From: Rhodanobacteraceae bacterium | GTDB lineage: Bacteria; Pseudomonadota; Gammaproteobacteria; Xanthomonadales; Rhodanobacteraceae | DNA length: 64,000 nucleotides | Reading direction: 5' to 3' | Assembly: GCA_027019085.1 (NCBI GenBank) | Contig: JALUXG010000049.1 | Span: forward strand, 85,743-149,742 | Shown: piece by piece, positions 32,607-41,785 of the stretch | How the letters are laid out: each line of letters starts with the position of its first letter | How positions within the stretch are numbered: the first letter of the stretch is position 1 | Notes under the pieces: model-generated | Databases searched by the model: none | What the model was told of the DNA's origin: nothing | Seen by the model: only the letters and a program-made list of their open reading frames with translations | Made by a program: the position numbers and the translations under genes

Positions 32607-33665
32607 GTGCCGCATATCGTCACCCTCAAGGCCAGTGGCCATCGTTTTGCCGTCGAGGACGGGGAGACCGTACTGCAAGCCGCGCAACGCGCCGGCCTGG
32701 CCCTGTCGTATTCGTGCCGGGCCGGATTGTGTGGCAGTTGCAAGGCTATCGTGCTGGAAGGTCGCTGCCATTATCCGCACAACCCGCCTTCGGCGCTGAA
32801 CGCCGCCGAGCAGGCACGCCATGCCGCTTTGCTGTGCCAGGCGGTGCCGCTGACTGACCTGCTGCTGGAAGTGCGCGAGGTGGCTTCGGTCGAGGACATG
32901 CCGCGGCAGCAGATCTCGGTACGCGTCAGTGCCCGCGATCGCCTGGCCCCGGACGTCATGCGCCTGCAGCTGCAGCCGGTCGCCGGCGCGCGCATGCGCT
33001 GGTTGCCGGGCCAGTATGTCGAGGTGCTGCTCGAGGACAGCAAGCGCCGCGCCTTTTCCCTGGCACGCGCACCGCACGAAGGCAGCGAACTGGAAGTGCA
33101 TGTGCGTCATGTCGCCGGCGGCGGGTTCACCTCCTGGGTGTTCGACGGCCTGGCGATCGGAGACACGCTGCGGGTGGAAGGGCCGTTCGGCACCTTCGTG
33201 CCACGCGAGGATTCGGAGCGGCCGATGGTACTGGTGGCCGGGGGTACCGGTTTTGCCCCGGTCAAGGCGATCATTGAGCATTTCCTGCACCTGGGTGCAC
33301 GGCGGCCGATGCATCTGTACTGGGGCGCGCGCACTGACGCCGACCTGTACCTGCGGCCATTGCCCGAACGCTGGGCTGCCGTGGTGCCGACGCTGGATTT
33401 TCACCCCGTGATTTCCGATGCCATGGAGGCCGAACGTGCCGGCACCCGGTGCGGGCTGGTGCATGAGGCGGTGCTGGAGGATTTTCCCGACCTTTCCGGC
33501 CACGATGTCTACATGTGCGGGCCGCCGGCCCTGATCGATGCCGGACGGCGCACGTTCGTCGAGGCAGGGCTGCCCGAGGCCCGCCTGTACTACGACTCGT
33601 TCGATTACGCGCCCGAGGTGCTGGCGCGCATACTCGATGCGCGCGCCGGGATCCACGGCATGTAG
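32607..33665 (+). CDS. 2Fe-2S ferredoxin / FAD reductase (CDP-6-deoxy-glucoseen reductase-like)
   Basis: A 352-residue electron-transfer protein. The N-terminal plant-type ferredoxin domain has cluster cysteines at about 37, 42, 45 and 77 (CRAGLCGSC and LLCQ). It is followed by the FAD domain (RAFSLARAP, GGFTSWVFDGL, GPFGTF) and the NAD(P) domain (VLVAGGTGFAPVKAI, YMCGPPALI). Database relatives in Xanthomonadales are often named after AscD, but no deoxysugar genes are nearby, so a generic reductase role is likelier. GTG is chosen as start because the domain begins at once (VPHIVTLKASGHRF). Confidence 0.85.
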   Translation: MPHIVTLKASGHRFAVEDGETVLQAAQRAGLALSYSCRAGLCGSCKAIVLEGRCHYPHNPPSALNAAEQARHAALLCQAVPLTDLLLEVREVASVEDMPRQQISVRVSARDRLAPDVMRLQLQPVAGARMRWLPGQYVEVLLEDSKRRAFSLARAPHEGSELEVHVRHVAGGGFTSWVFDGLAIGDTLRVEGPFGTFVPREDSERPMVLVAGGTGFAPVKAIIEHFLHLGARRPMHLYWGARTDADLYLRPLPERWAAVVPTLDFHPVISDAMEAERAGTRCGLVHEAVLEDFPDLSGHDVYMCGPPALIDAGRRTFVEAGLPEARLYYDSFDYAPEVLARILDARAGIHGM

Positions 33666-33675
33666 CGCACAGGGC

Positions 33676-34119
33676 TCAGCGCTTTCCGGTGGCCATCGGC
33701 ATGTTGGCCTGGCGCCAGGAATGCATGCCGCCATGCAGGATGTGCACGCGCGTGAAACCGGCCTTGACCAGCCGCTGTGCGGCGCCCTTCGCGGTCTGGC
33801 CGGTCCTGCAGACCACCACGATGGGCAGGTCCCGGGCCTTGGCAAGATTCTTGTTTTCCGGATCGAACTGGCTCATGGCGACATGGCGCGAGCCGGGGAT
33901 GTGGCCCTGCTCGAAGTTGGCATGGGGCGATATATCCACCACCAGCGCGTTCTCGCGGTTGATCAGCAGGGTCACTTCGGACGGGTTGATCGACTTGAAT
34001 TTCTGCGCGAGGCGCAGGATCTCGCCGACGATCAGCGCCACCACCAGGATCGCGAACAACGCGCTGAGCCAGGGGTGGTTGCCGACGAATTCGGGCAACT
34101 TGTGGAAAAAATCACTCAT
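33676..34119 (-). CDS. Membrane-anchored rhodanese-like protein (YibN-like)
   Basis: A 147-residue protein with one N-terminal membrane helix (about residues 14-32) and a rhodanese domain. NALVVDISPHANFEQGHIPGSRHV precedes the active-site loop VVVCRTGQTAKGAA with Cys104. GFTRVHILHGGMHSWRQANMP is the usual C-terminal part. The layout matches E. coli YibN, whose function is only partly known. It is convergent with the reductase, 10 bases away. Confidence 0.9.
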   Translation of the reverse strand: MSDFFHKLPEFVGNHPWLSALFAILVVALIVGEILRLAQKFKSINPSEVTLLINRENALVVDISPHANFEQGHIPGSRHVAMSQFDPENKNLAKARDLPIVVVCRTGQTAKGAAQRLVKAGFTRVHILHGGMHSWRQANMPMATGKR

Positions 34120-34199
34120 GAAAGGGTCCGTGCGGGCGTCGATGCGCCGGAAGGCAGCGGTGCATTATCCGGTAGTGCCGGACGCAGCGCAAAGGATGT

Positions 34200-34625
34200 T
34201 CACTGGGACGGCGTGATGTCGGGCAGGCCGCTGGTCAGCCACCAGTGCCGGGTGTCGGGGTCATAGCGCCAGGTCTGGCGGTCGATGATGGTGCGCTCGG
34301 TCTGGGTGTGCACGTTGATCAGGCCGATGCGCACCACCTGCTTGACCTTGTATTTCCCGACGGGGACCGGGCCGTTGCCGGCATCGTATTCGCTGACGCG
34401 CACCTGCCGGTAGCGCGCCATGTCCAGGTCGCTGAGCGGATGCGCGTTGCGGTAGGCCGGGTCGAGGAAGGACACCGCCTGGGCAAACGTACCCCAGCGC
34501 ACCGTGGCGGCGTATGCGGTCAGCGTGGTTTGCAGGCTCCGATCGCGACGGTCGGTGGCGCATCCGGCAAGGATCATCAGCAGCGCCAGCGCAGAGGCGG
34601 CGAGGAACGTGCGGCGGTGGCCCAT
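34200..34625 (-). CDS. Predicted lipoprotein of unknown function
   Basis: A 141-residue protein with a type II signal peptide (FLAASALALLMILAGC, lipobox LAGC). The small mature domain (ATVRWGTFAQAVSFLDPAYR, then DRQTWRYDPDTRHWWLTSGLP) resembles those small lipoproteins with an NTF2-like look found in Xanthomonadales, but I do not recognise a named family. It starts 3 bases after the stop of the YiiD-type gene and is probably cotranscribed with it. Confidence 0.75.
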   Translation of the reverse strand: MGHRRTFLAASALALLMILAGCATDRRDRSLQTTLTAYAATVRWGTFAQAVSFLDPAYRNAHPLSDLDMARYRQVRVSEYDAGNGPVPVGKYKVKQVVRIGLINVHTQTERTIIDRQTWRYDPDTRHWWLTSGLPDITPSQ

Positions 34626-34628
34626 GGG

Positions 34629-35147
34629 TCACGTGTCTCCGGCAGTCGGTTGCTGCGATTGTGCCGCATGTGCGTCCTGCGTGCGCAGCCGCGCGGCAAA
34701 ACGCGCCTCCAGCGTCGCGGCCACGCCATCGCCGGTCAGGATACGGCATGGCACCGAGATGCGCGCCCGGCCTCGCGATGCCAGGGTGTCCAGGAAGGCT
34801 GCACAGTCGGCCTCAGGGTCCAGTTGTGCCTCCGCACGCAGGTCCTCCCATACCGGCTTGAGGTAGCGCACGTGTGAATCGGCGACGAACACGTCGCAGT
34901 CGTGGCCGTGCTCGCGAAGCATCAACTCGACCAGCGCCCAGCCGGCCAGGGTCATCAGGCTGGTCAGGCTGCCGCCGAACGCGCAGCCCTTGTCGTTGAC
35001 GTGGGCAGCGAGCGGCGCACCCAGCAGCAGATGTCCCGTGTCATGGGCGAGGATGCGCAGCTGCATGGCGCGGACCGGGGCGATGTTTTCAAGCATGAAA
35101 CGTTCGAGCGCACGCGCCGGGGCAGGAAGGTCAACAGGTTCGGTCAT
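34629..35147 (-). CDS. YiiD C-terminal-type hotdog thioesterase
   Basis: A 172-residue protein that matches the putative thioesterase domain found at the C-terminus of E. coli YiiD. GCAFGGSLTSLMTLAGWALVEL is the central hotdog helix region and VADSHVRYLKPVWEDL the conserved strand. The activity is unproven. The Gln/Ala-rich tail is variable. It is first of a two-gene unit with the lipoprotein and is divergent from hemD. Confidence 0.78.
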   Translation of the reverse strand: MTEPVDLPAPARALERFMLENIAPVRAMQLRILAHDTGHLLLGAPLAAHVNDKGCAFGGSLTSLMTLAGWALVELMLREHGHDCDVFVADSHVRYLKPVWEDLRAEAQLDPEADCAAFLDTLASRGRARISVPCRILTGDGVAATLEARFAARLRTQDAHAAQSQQPTAGDT

Positions 35148-35282
35148 CAGCCGGGGTCATCCGCAATCCAGGGTCGAAGGGCATCATAAAGGACGAATCC
35201 TGCCTGCTGCTTGACCGGGGAGATGCTGCGCAAGCCGGAAGGTGTGCTGCGTTTACGGCGCGAGTGCGGGTAGCATCGGGGC

Positions 35283-36089
35283 ATGTCTTGTCCTTCTGCT
35301 CCGTTGACCGGCATCGAGGTCGTGATCACCCGCCCTGTCGACAGCGCCGGGCCGCTGGTACGGCGGGTACGCGCGATGGGTGGCATACCACGCCGCCTGC
35401 CCGGCCTGTCCCTGCGTGCGATGCCGGCCGAAGCGGCGCGCGCTGCCTGGCAGGCGGCGCAGGGGTGCGAACTTCTGCTGTTCACCAGTCCGGCGGCGGT
35501 GCGACACGCCATCGCGCTGGCGCCGCTGGATTCAGCGGCACGCGTGCTGGCCGTGGGCCGCGGTACCCGCGATGTCCTGTGGCGTGCCGGATGCACAGGC
35601 GTGCAATCGCCGCCGGCCGGCCATGAACGCAGCGAAGGCCTGCTGACGCATCCCTGGCTGCAACAGGTAGATGGCATGCGCATTGGCCTGGTCACCGCAC
35701 CGGGCGGTCGCGACATCATGGAGCGCGCGCTGGCAAGGCTGGGCGCCCACATCGTGCGTGCCGATGTCTACCGGCGCGTCCCGCCGCGCCTGACACGTCG
35801 CCATCAGGCCATGGTGCAGGCACTGACGCCGGATGCGCTGGTCCTGTTGAGCAGTGCGCAGGCGCTTGACCACTTGCTGGCTGCGCTGGAGGCCCCTGCG
35901 CGCCAGCGCCTGCTGTCCTGTCGCATGGTGGTCAGCAGCGAGCGCCTTGCGGACCATGTGCGGCAGGCCGGGTGCGAGCGCATCGTGCGCGCCGCATCGG
36001 CTGCACCGGCGGACCTCGTGGACGCCGGGATGCAGGCCGTGCACGAAGCGGCAAGCTGCTCTATGGCCGTCACGCCGCACTCGGGCTAG
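35283..36089 (+). CDS. hemD: Uroporphyrinogen-III synthase
   Basis: A 268-residue enzyme that closes hydroxymethylbilane with D-ring inversion to uroporphyrinogen III. The family is weakly conserved; visible landmarks are VVITRPVDSAGPLVRRVRAMG at the N-terminus, LLFTSPAAVRHA, GLVTAPGGRDIMERALARLG and YRRVPPRL, then VLLSSAQALDHLL. The position directly before hemX and hemY supports the call strongly. hemC is not in the window. Confidence 0.9.
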   Translation: MSCPSAPLTGIEVVITRPVDSAGPLVRRVRAMGGIPRRLPGLSLRAMPAEAARAAWQAAQGCELLLFTSPAAVRHAIALAPLDSAARVLAVGRGTRDVLWRAGCTGVQSPPAGHERSEGLLTHPWLQQVDGMRIGLVTAPGGRDIMERALARLGAHIVRADVYRRVPPRLTRRHQAMVQALTPDALVLLSSAQALDHLLAALEAPARQRLLSCRMVVSSERLADHVRQAGCERIVRAASAAPADLVDAGMQAVHEAASCSMAVTPHSG

Positions 36090-36098
36090 CATGGGCGC

Positions 36099-37208
36099 AT
36101 GAGCGCATCCGAACACGATTCCTCCTCCTCGGCGCCGGCTCCGGACAAAGGCGCCGGCAAATCGGCAAGCCCGTCCTCCGCCAGGCCTGCGCGGCGCGGG
36201 ATTGGCCTGGCCGGTCTGGCCGTGGTGCTGGCCCTGGTGGCGCTTTTGCTGGCCGGTTACGGCAGTTGGCGTGCCTGGCTGCAGCATCAGGGCGGCGAAC
36301 GTGACAACCGTATCCTGACCTCGTTGCAGCAGCGCGTGGATGCGATGCGGGCCGGGATCGATGCACAGCAGTCTGGCATGCAGTCGCTGCAGCAACAGGT
36401 GCAGATCGCGCAGCAGCAGTCCCAGTCCCTGGGGGTGCAGGTGCAGGGTCTGTCCGATCGCAGCCGCAGCCTGGAAAATGCCGTGGCCGGACTGACCGCG
36501 CGCGAGCAGTCGGGGCGTGACACCGTGCGCCTGGACGAGGCCGGCATGCTGCTGCAGATGGCCGGCGAACGCTATGCGCTGTTCCATGACACCGAAGGCA
36601 CCCTGCGCGCACTGCAGCAGGCCGACCACGTGTTGGCGCAGGTCGAGGATCCGGCCTATGCCGCTGTCCGCCAGACTTTGGCGGAAGAACGCAAGGCACT
36701 GGCGGCCACGCATCCCGAGCAGCGTCGCCAGGATCTGGATGCCCTGTCGCACATGCGCGCGGAGTCGGCATCCTTGCCGCTGCGCCCGGCAGCTTCACTC
36801 CCGGCAACGCCCGGACACGGTTTCTGGGGCCGTGTGCGGCAGGCGTTTTCGGGACTGGTGCAGGTTCAGCGTGAGGATGCCTACACCCCGGCGCGCCGGG
36901 CCCTGGCGCGCGACCTGCTGACGCTGGACCTGGCACAGGCCCAGTCCGCCTTGCTGGCCTGGGATGGACCGGGTTACCGGCAGGCGCTGGATCGGGCGCA
37001 GACACGGCTGGAGCGCGCATTCGATCCGGAAGACCCGGCCGTGCGCCGGATGCGCGCGCAACTGGACCGGATGCGCAAACAGCCGACACCGCCGGCACCG
37101 CAGCTGGGCGCGGCGTGGACCCAGCTGCACAACCTGCGCGTGATCCATGAAGCCAGCGGACCGGCCACGCCGGCCACGACGTCCACGCCGGAAGGCGGTC
37201 GCCCATGA
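36099..37208 (+). CDS. hemX: HemX-like membrane protein
   Basis: A 369-residue protein with a Ser/Pro-rich cytoplasmic start, one membrane helix (about residues 35-56) and a Gln-rich coiled coil (LQQQVQIAQQQSQSLG). A helical periplasmic domain follows (DEAGMLLQMAGERYALFHD, DLLTLDLAQAQSALLAWD). This is the HemX family, often annotated as uroporphyrinogen-III C-methyltransferase by neighbourhood, though no SAM-binding motif is visible here. It starts 10 bases after hemD and overlaps hemY by 4 bases. Confidence 0.9.
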   Translation: MSASEHDSSSSAPAPDKGAGKSASPSSARPARRGIGLAGLAVVLALVALLLAGYGSWRAWLQHQGGERDNRILTSLQQRVDAMRAGIDAQQSGMQSLQQQVQIAQQQSQSLGVQVQGLSDRSRSLENAVAGLTAREQSGRDTVRLDEAGMLLQMAGERYALFHDTEGTLRALQQADHVLAQVEDPAYAAVRQTLAEERKALAATHPEQRRQDLDALSHMRAESASLPLRPAASLPATPGHGFWGRVRQAFSGLVQVQREDAYTPARRALARDLLTLDLAQAQSALLAWDGPGYRQALDRAQTRLERAFDPEDPAVRRMRAQLDRMRKQPTPPAPQLGAAWTQLHNLRVIHEASGPATPATTSTPEGGRP

Positions 37209-38470
37209 GGCTTTGGCGCTGGGTCCTGCTTTTGGTCGCACTGGCCGCGCTGGCGGCATACGGCTGGCACTGGGTGGCCGCCGATCCGGGGCAGGTGGTG
37301 ATCCACCTGCGCGGCTGGCGGGTGCAGACCACTCTGGTCACGGCCATCGTTCTGCTGCTGCTGTTCTGGGGGCTGGCGAGCCTGGCCTGGTGGGTGCTGC
37401 GCTGGCCTTTCGGTGCCGTCACCCGGCGCCAGCGCAGGCGCAGCCGGCAGGCATTCCATGACGGTATTGTGGCCATGGCCGAGGGTCGTTTCGGCGAGGC
37501 CGAGCGCGATCTCACGCGCGCAGCAAGGCATGTGCCGCAGCGCGTACCTGCATTGCTGGCGGCGGCCCGGGCCGCGCATGCGCGCGGCGACCACAAGCGG
37601 GCACTGGAGGCCCTGGACGAAGCAACCCAGAGCGCACCGCAGGCGGCCCGGGTCCTGCGTGCGCGCCTGTTGCGCGAAGAGGGTCGCAACGCGGAGGCGT
37701 TGTCGTTGCTGAGTCCGCAGGCCGATGCCGGGACACTGCCGCCCGGCGGCTGGCTGGAGCTGATCCACGCGGCCCTGGCCTGCGATGACATGAGCCGTGC
37801 TCGTGGGGGGCTGGAACCGTTGCGTCGCAGCGGAGTACTCGATACCGAGGCATTCACGGCACTGCAGCAGCGGGTCCTGGTGCAGGCCTTGCGCGAGGCG
37901 CCGGGCATCGATGCCCTGCATGCCCTGTGGGGCGAATTCAGCCGTGCGCAACGTCGTTCACCGGACCTGGTGGCGGTGTATGCCGCACGCGTGGCGGCCT
38001 TCGGCCGTCCGCTGCCGGCGATGGACGAGATCGAATCGGCGCTGCGGCGTCAATGGTCGCCGCAGCTGGTGGCGGTGTACGGACGCATGCAGGGCGAGGA
38101 CCTGGAAACCCGGTTGCACCGCGCCGAAGGCTGGCTCGATGCCCATCCAGGCGATGCAGTGTTGCTGACCGCGTTGGGCCGCATGTGCGTGCGCATCGAA
38201 CTGTGGGGCAAGGCCCGCCAGTACCTGTCCCGCGCGTTGTCCCTGGAGCCGACCGTGGACATCTGGGAGGCGATGGGCGAGGCCTACGCCGGGCAGGGCA
38301 ACGCGGTGCTGGCCCAGCAGTGCTACCGCAACGCCCTGCGCCTGACCCGCGGCGAACCGGTCGAGGCGCTACCGGGTGGAGCCAGGCCGCGCGAGGGCGC
38401 GGTACGCATCGACCCCGAAAAGCGCAATGCCCACGGCGTGCCGCAGCTTCCCGACGACGATTCAGCCTGA
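37205..38470 (+). CDS. hemY: HemY-like TPR membrane protein of heme biosynthesis
   Basis: A 421-residue protein with two N-terminal membrane helices (about residues 5-22 and 42-63) and the HemY_N segment FHDGIVAMAEGRFGEAERDLTRAA. It is followed by TPR repeats over most of the protein (WEAMGEAYAGQGNAVLAQQCYRNAL near the end). This is the enterobacterial HemY, not the Bacillus protoporphyrinogen oxidase of the same name. It is assumed to organise late heme synthesis at the membrane. Last gene of hemDXY; followed by class A repeats. Confidence 0.92.
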   Translation: MRLWRWVLLLVALAALAAYGWHWVAADPGQVVIHLRGWRVQTTLVTAIVLLLLFWGLASLAWWVLRWPFGAVTRRQRRRSRQAFHDGIVAMAEGRFGEAERDLTRAARHVPQRVPALLAAARAAHARGDHKRALEALDEATQSAPQAARVLRARLLREEGRNAEALSLLSPQADAGTLPPGGWLELIHAALACDDMSRARGGLEPLRRSGVLDTEAFTALQQRVLVQALREAPGIDALHALWGEFSRAQRRSPDLVAVYAARVAAFGRPLPAMDEIESALRRQWSPQLVAVYGRMQGEDLETRLHRAEGWLDAHPGDAVLLTALGRMCVRIELWGKARQYLSRALSLEPTVDIWEAMGEAYAGQGNAVLAQQCYRNALRLTRGEPVEALPGGARPREGAVRIDPEKRNAHGVPQLPDDDSA

Positions 38471-38499
38471 CCCCAAACCCTGCGCGCCCTGCATCCGCC

Positions 38500-39062
38500 C
38501 CACCGCGTACGGCGATATCAACGATAACCCCAAGCGTAGGGCGGGCACCGTCCGCCATGGCGCAATACCGGGGAAACGGCGGACAGTGTCCGCCCTACGG
38601 ACATGGTGCTTGCGGGGGTCCCGGCGGCCCGTATCCGCCCCACCGCGTACGGCGATATCAACGATAACCCCAGGCGTAGTGCGGGCACCGTCCGCCATGG
38701 CGCAATACCGGGAAAACGGCGGACAGTGTCCGCCCTACGGACATGGTGCTTGCGGGAGTCCCGGCGGCCCGTATCCGCCCCACGGCGTACGGCGATATCA
38801 ACGATAACCTCAGCGTAGGGCGGGCACCGTCCGCCATGGCGCAATGCCGGGAAAACGGCGGACAGTGTCCGCCCTACGGACATGGTGCTTGCGGGAGTCC
38901 CGGCGGCCGTGCCCGCCCCACGACGTACGGCGATATCAACGATAACCTCAGCGTAGGGCGGGCACCGTCCGCCATGGCGCAATGCCGGGAAAACGGCGGA
39001 CAGTGTCCGCCCTACGGACATGGTGCTTGCGGGAGTCCCGGCGGCCCGTGCCCGCCCCACGG
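38500..39062. repeat. Class A REP pairs in ~140-bp tandem units
   Basis: Four units; GCGTACGGCGATATCAAC (first two bases AC in the last) recurs at 38505, 38645, 38785 and 38923. GTAG-headed palindromes start at 38536, 38676, 38815 and 38953, each with an inverted partner (GGCGGACAGTGTCCGCCCTAC) 30-35 bases on. The linker differs from that in the RAYT array. The units fill the gap between the convergent hemY and uvrD. Confidence 0.92.
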
Positions 39063-41510
39063 TCATCGCCGGGGCTGAAGCGGTTCGAGATTGGCATAGG
39101 CCAGTACCAGCCATTTGCTGCCGGCGTCGGCGAAATTCACCTGCACGCGGGTATATGCACCGTCGCCTTCGGCGCTGACCACCACGCCTTCGCCGAAACT
39201 GGGGTGGCGCACGGCCTGGCCAAGCCTGATCGGCGATGATGATGCGCCGAGCGTGGCGGCGGCGAACGGACGCGCTGCCAGCGGTCGACTGACCTGCACC
39301 CGCGGGCGCACTTCATCGAGCAGCTCGGGCGGCAGTTCGGCGAGAAAGCGCGAAGGACGCGCCAGGGTCTCGGTGCCATGCAGGCGGCGCGACTCGGCAT
39401 GACACAGCACCAGCTTTTCGCGCGCGCGGGTGATGCCGACGTAGGCCAGGCGGCGTTCTTCCTCCAGGCGGTCTTCCTGTTCGACCGAGCGCTGGCTGGG
39501 GAACAGGCCTTCCTCCATGCCGACCAGGAACACCTGCGGAAATTCCAGACCCTTGGCCGAGTGCAGCGTCATCAGTTGCACACAGTCCTCGCCGCTCTCG
39601 CCCTGGCCTTCGCCGGCTTCCAGCGCGGCATGGGCGAGGAAGGCGGCCATGTCCGACAGTCCGGCTTCCTGGTCCTCCGGGGAGGGCTGGAAGCGGCTGG
39701 CCACATTGACCAGTTCGTCCAGGTTCTCCAGCCGTGATTCGGCGCTGCCGCGACCGTCGTCGCGTTCGTGGAAGGCGCGCAGGCCGCTGTGTTCGATGGC
39801 GTGTTCGACCTGCTCGGACAGGGTGAGACCGGCATGCGAGGCAGCGGACTCGGCATCACCGTCCGCGCCGGCATGCCGGAATGTGCGGGCCATGCCATCG
39901 ATCAGTTCGATGAAACCCTTGACCGCATTCCTGGCGCGTGCGGCCAGTTGCGTATCGGTCAGTTCCGCCAGTGCGGCGTCCCACATCGACAGGTTCTCGC
40001 TGCGTGCGCGTCGGCGCAGCAGGTCCAGTGTCCGCGCGCCGATGCCTCGCGGTGGTGTGTTCACGGCGCGTTCGAAGGCTGCGTCGTCCAGACGGTTGGC
40101 CGCCAGGCGCAGGTAGGCCAGGGCGTTGCGTATTTCCGCGCGTTCGAAGAAGCGCTGCCCGCCGTAGACCCGGTACGGCAGATCGTGGCGGATCAGTTGT
40201 TCCTCGAAATTGCGTGATTGCGCGTTGGAGCGATACAGGATTGCGCAGTCGCTTCCGCTGCCACCGTCTTCGATGTGCTCGAGGATGCGTTCGACCACGA
40301 AGCGCGCCTCATCCTGCTCGTTGTAGGCGGCATACAGTGCGATGCGTTCGCCGTCGCCGTCGGCAGTCCACAGGTTCTTCCCCAGCCGCTCGCCGTTGCG
40401 CGCAATGATGGCATTGGCAGCATTGAGGATGTTGGCACTGGAACGGTAGTTCTGTTCCAGGCGAATGGTTCTGGCGCCGGGGAAGTCGCTGAGGAACTGC
40501 TGCATGTTCTCGACCCGGGCACCGCGCCAGCCGTAGATGGACTGGTCGTCGTCACCGACCGCGAAGATCTGGCCGGGGAGGTCGGGACTCGGGACTCGGG
40601 ACTCGGGACTCGGGGATCGCGGATTGGCGTTCTGCGCGTTGTCGGGGGAGGCGCCGGTGGCCGGGATGTTCGCGTGGGTGGGTAGCGCGGCAGGACCGGC
40701 TTTTCCGAGCCCCGAGTCCCGAGTCCCGAGTCCCGGCTCTTCAGAGTCCCGAGTCCCGAGTCCCGGCTCTTCGGAGTCCCGAGTCCCGGGTCCCGAACCC
40801 GCAAGCACTCGAATCCACGCATACTGCAACGCATTGGTGTCCTGGAATTCGTCCACCAGCACGTGGCGCCAGCGTTCGCGGTAGTGCGCGAGGATGTCCG
40901 GGTGCTGCAACCACAGTTCGTGCGCACGCAGCAGCAGTTCGCCGAAGTCGACCAGTCCGGCGCGACGGCAGGCGGCCTCGTAGGCGGCATAGATTTCCAG
41001 CAGGGTGCGTGTGGGCGGGTGGTCGCGATGCTCGATGGCGTCCGCGCGCTTGCCCTCGTCCTTCCAGTGGGCAATCTGCCAGGCGGCCTGACGGGGTGGG
41101 AAGCGTGCCTCGTCCAGCCCCAGTCCGGCCACCACCCGCTTGACCAGCCGCTGCTGGTCGTCGGCATCGAGGATCTGGAAGGTTTCGGGCAGGCCGGCCT
41201 GCTTCCAGTGCCGGCGCAGCAGGCGATGGGCGATACCGTGGAAGGTGCCTGTGGTCAGTCCGCGTGTGCCTTGCGGCATCAGGCTGTCCAGGCGCGCGCG
41301 CATCTCGCCGGAGGCCTTGTTGGTGAAGGTCACGGCCAGGATCGACCAGGGCGAGGCGCGTTCGACCTCGGCCAGCCAGGCGATGCGCCGGGTCAGGACA
41401 CGGGTCTTGCCGGAGCCGGCGCCGGCCAGCACCAGGTAATGCCCGGGCGGGGCGCTGACCGCCTCGCGCTGGGCGGCATTGAGATCATCGAGCAGGTGCG
41501 AGACATCCAT
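39063..41510 (-). CDS. uvrD: DNA helicase II UvrD with a repeat-derived internal insert
   Basis: An 815-residue superfamily 1A 3'-5' helicase for nucleotide-excision and mismatch repair. Walker A is GAGSGKT (30-36), motif II VDEFQDTN, motif III VGDDDQSIYGWRGA, motif IV LEQNYRSS and motif VI VGITRAREKL. C-terminal FGEGVVVSAEGDGAYTRVQVNF is UvrD-like rather than Rep. Between motifs II and III, about residues 238-309 replace the few residues seen in E. coli UvrD with a Gly/Ser/Pro-rich segment containing a 10-residue repeat (GLGTRDSEEP). It is encoded by GGGACTC heptamers and keeps the frame. The rest of the protein is intact, so it is probably functional with a surface loop. Confidence 0.95.
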   Translation of the reverse strand: MDVSHLLDDLNAAQREAVSAPPGHYLVLAGAGSGKTRVLTRRIAWLAEVERASPWSILAVTFTNKASGEMRARLDSLMPQGTRGLTTGTFHGIAHRLLRRHWKQAGLPETFQILDADDQQRLVKRVVAGLGLDEARFPPRQAAWQIAHWKDEGKRADAIEHRDHPPTRTLLEIYAAYEAACRRAGLVDFGELLLRAHELWLQHPDILAHYRERWRHVLVDEFQDTNALQYAWIRVLAGSGPGTRDSEEPGLGTRDSEEPGLGTRDSGLGKAGPAALPTHANIPATGASPDNAQNANPRSPSPESRVPSPDLPGQIFAVGDDDQSIYGWRGARVENMQQFLSDFPGARTIRLEQNYRSSANILNAANAIIARNGERLGKNLWTADGDGERIALYAAYNEQDEARFVVERILEHIEDGGSGSDCAILYRSNAQSRNFEEQLIRHDLPYRVYGGQRFFERAEIRNALAYLRLAANRLDDAAFERAVNTPPRGIGARTLDLLRRRARSENLSMWDAALAELTDTQLAARARNAVKGFIELIDGMARTFRHAGADGDAESAASHAGLTLSEQVEHAIEHSGLRAFHERDDGRGSAESRLENLDELVNVASRFQPSPEDQEAGLSDMAAFLAHAALEAGEGQGESGEDCVQLMTLHSAKGLEFPQVFLVGMEEGLFPSQRSVEQEDRLEEERRLAYVGITRAREKLVLCHAESRRLHGTETLARPSRFLAELPPELLDEVRPRVQVSRPLAARPFAAATLGASSSPIRLGQAVRHPSFGEGVVVSAEGDGAYTRVQVNFADAGSKWLVLAYANLEPLQPRR
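40584..40797. repeat. Class C heptamer element inside uvrD
   Basis: Left arm: four perfect GGGACTC units at 40584-40611 and two degraded ones. Right arm, inverted: triplets of GAGTCCC at 40714-40734, 40744-40764 and 40774-40794 (last unit GGGTCCC), separated by GGCTCTTCA and GGCTCTTCG, so a 30-bp unit is itself tandemly repeated. The arms enclose about 95 bases of unrelated sequence. The total length preserves the uvrD frame. Confidence 0.92.
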
Positions 41511-41563
41511 CGCTGCATTGTAGCGGCAGCGCTGGGGACGTCGGCGTCAGTCGATCGCGGTGC

Positions 41564-41785
41564 TCAGCGCTTGCCGCGCAACAGGCCCGCCAGCACCAGT
41601 ACCGCGCCAACCGCCATGCCGGCGTAGCCGATCCAGCGGGGGAAGCTCTTCTGCTCGGTGACCTTCAGTACATGCGAGCCGACCTGTGCCAGCGTTTGCG
41701 TGCTGGAGTACGAGCCGTGCCCGTATGCCAGGTAGATGCCTGCCACCAGCAGCAGGATACCGATGACCATCAGTGCGATGCGCAT
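41564..41785 (-). CDS. Small two-helix membrane protein
   Basis: A 73-residue protein with membrane helices at about residues 4-22 (ALMVIGILLLVAGIYLAYG) and 50-68 (WIGYAGMAVGAVLVLAGLL), joined by a polar loop. Similar small proteins (DUF3185-like in layout) occur widely; no function is assigned. MRIALMVIG begins directly at the first helix and is the preferred start, although the frame continues upstream. Lies downstream of polA on the same strand. Confidence 0.6.
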   Translation of the reverse strand: MRIALMVIGILLLVAGIYLAYGHGSYSSTQTLAQVGSHVLKVTEQKSFPRWIGYAGMAVGAVLVLAGLLRGKR

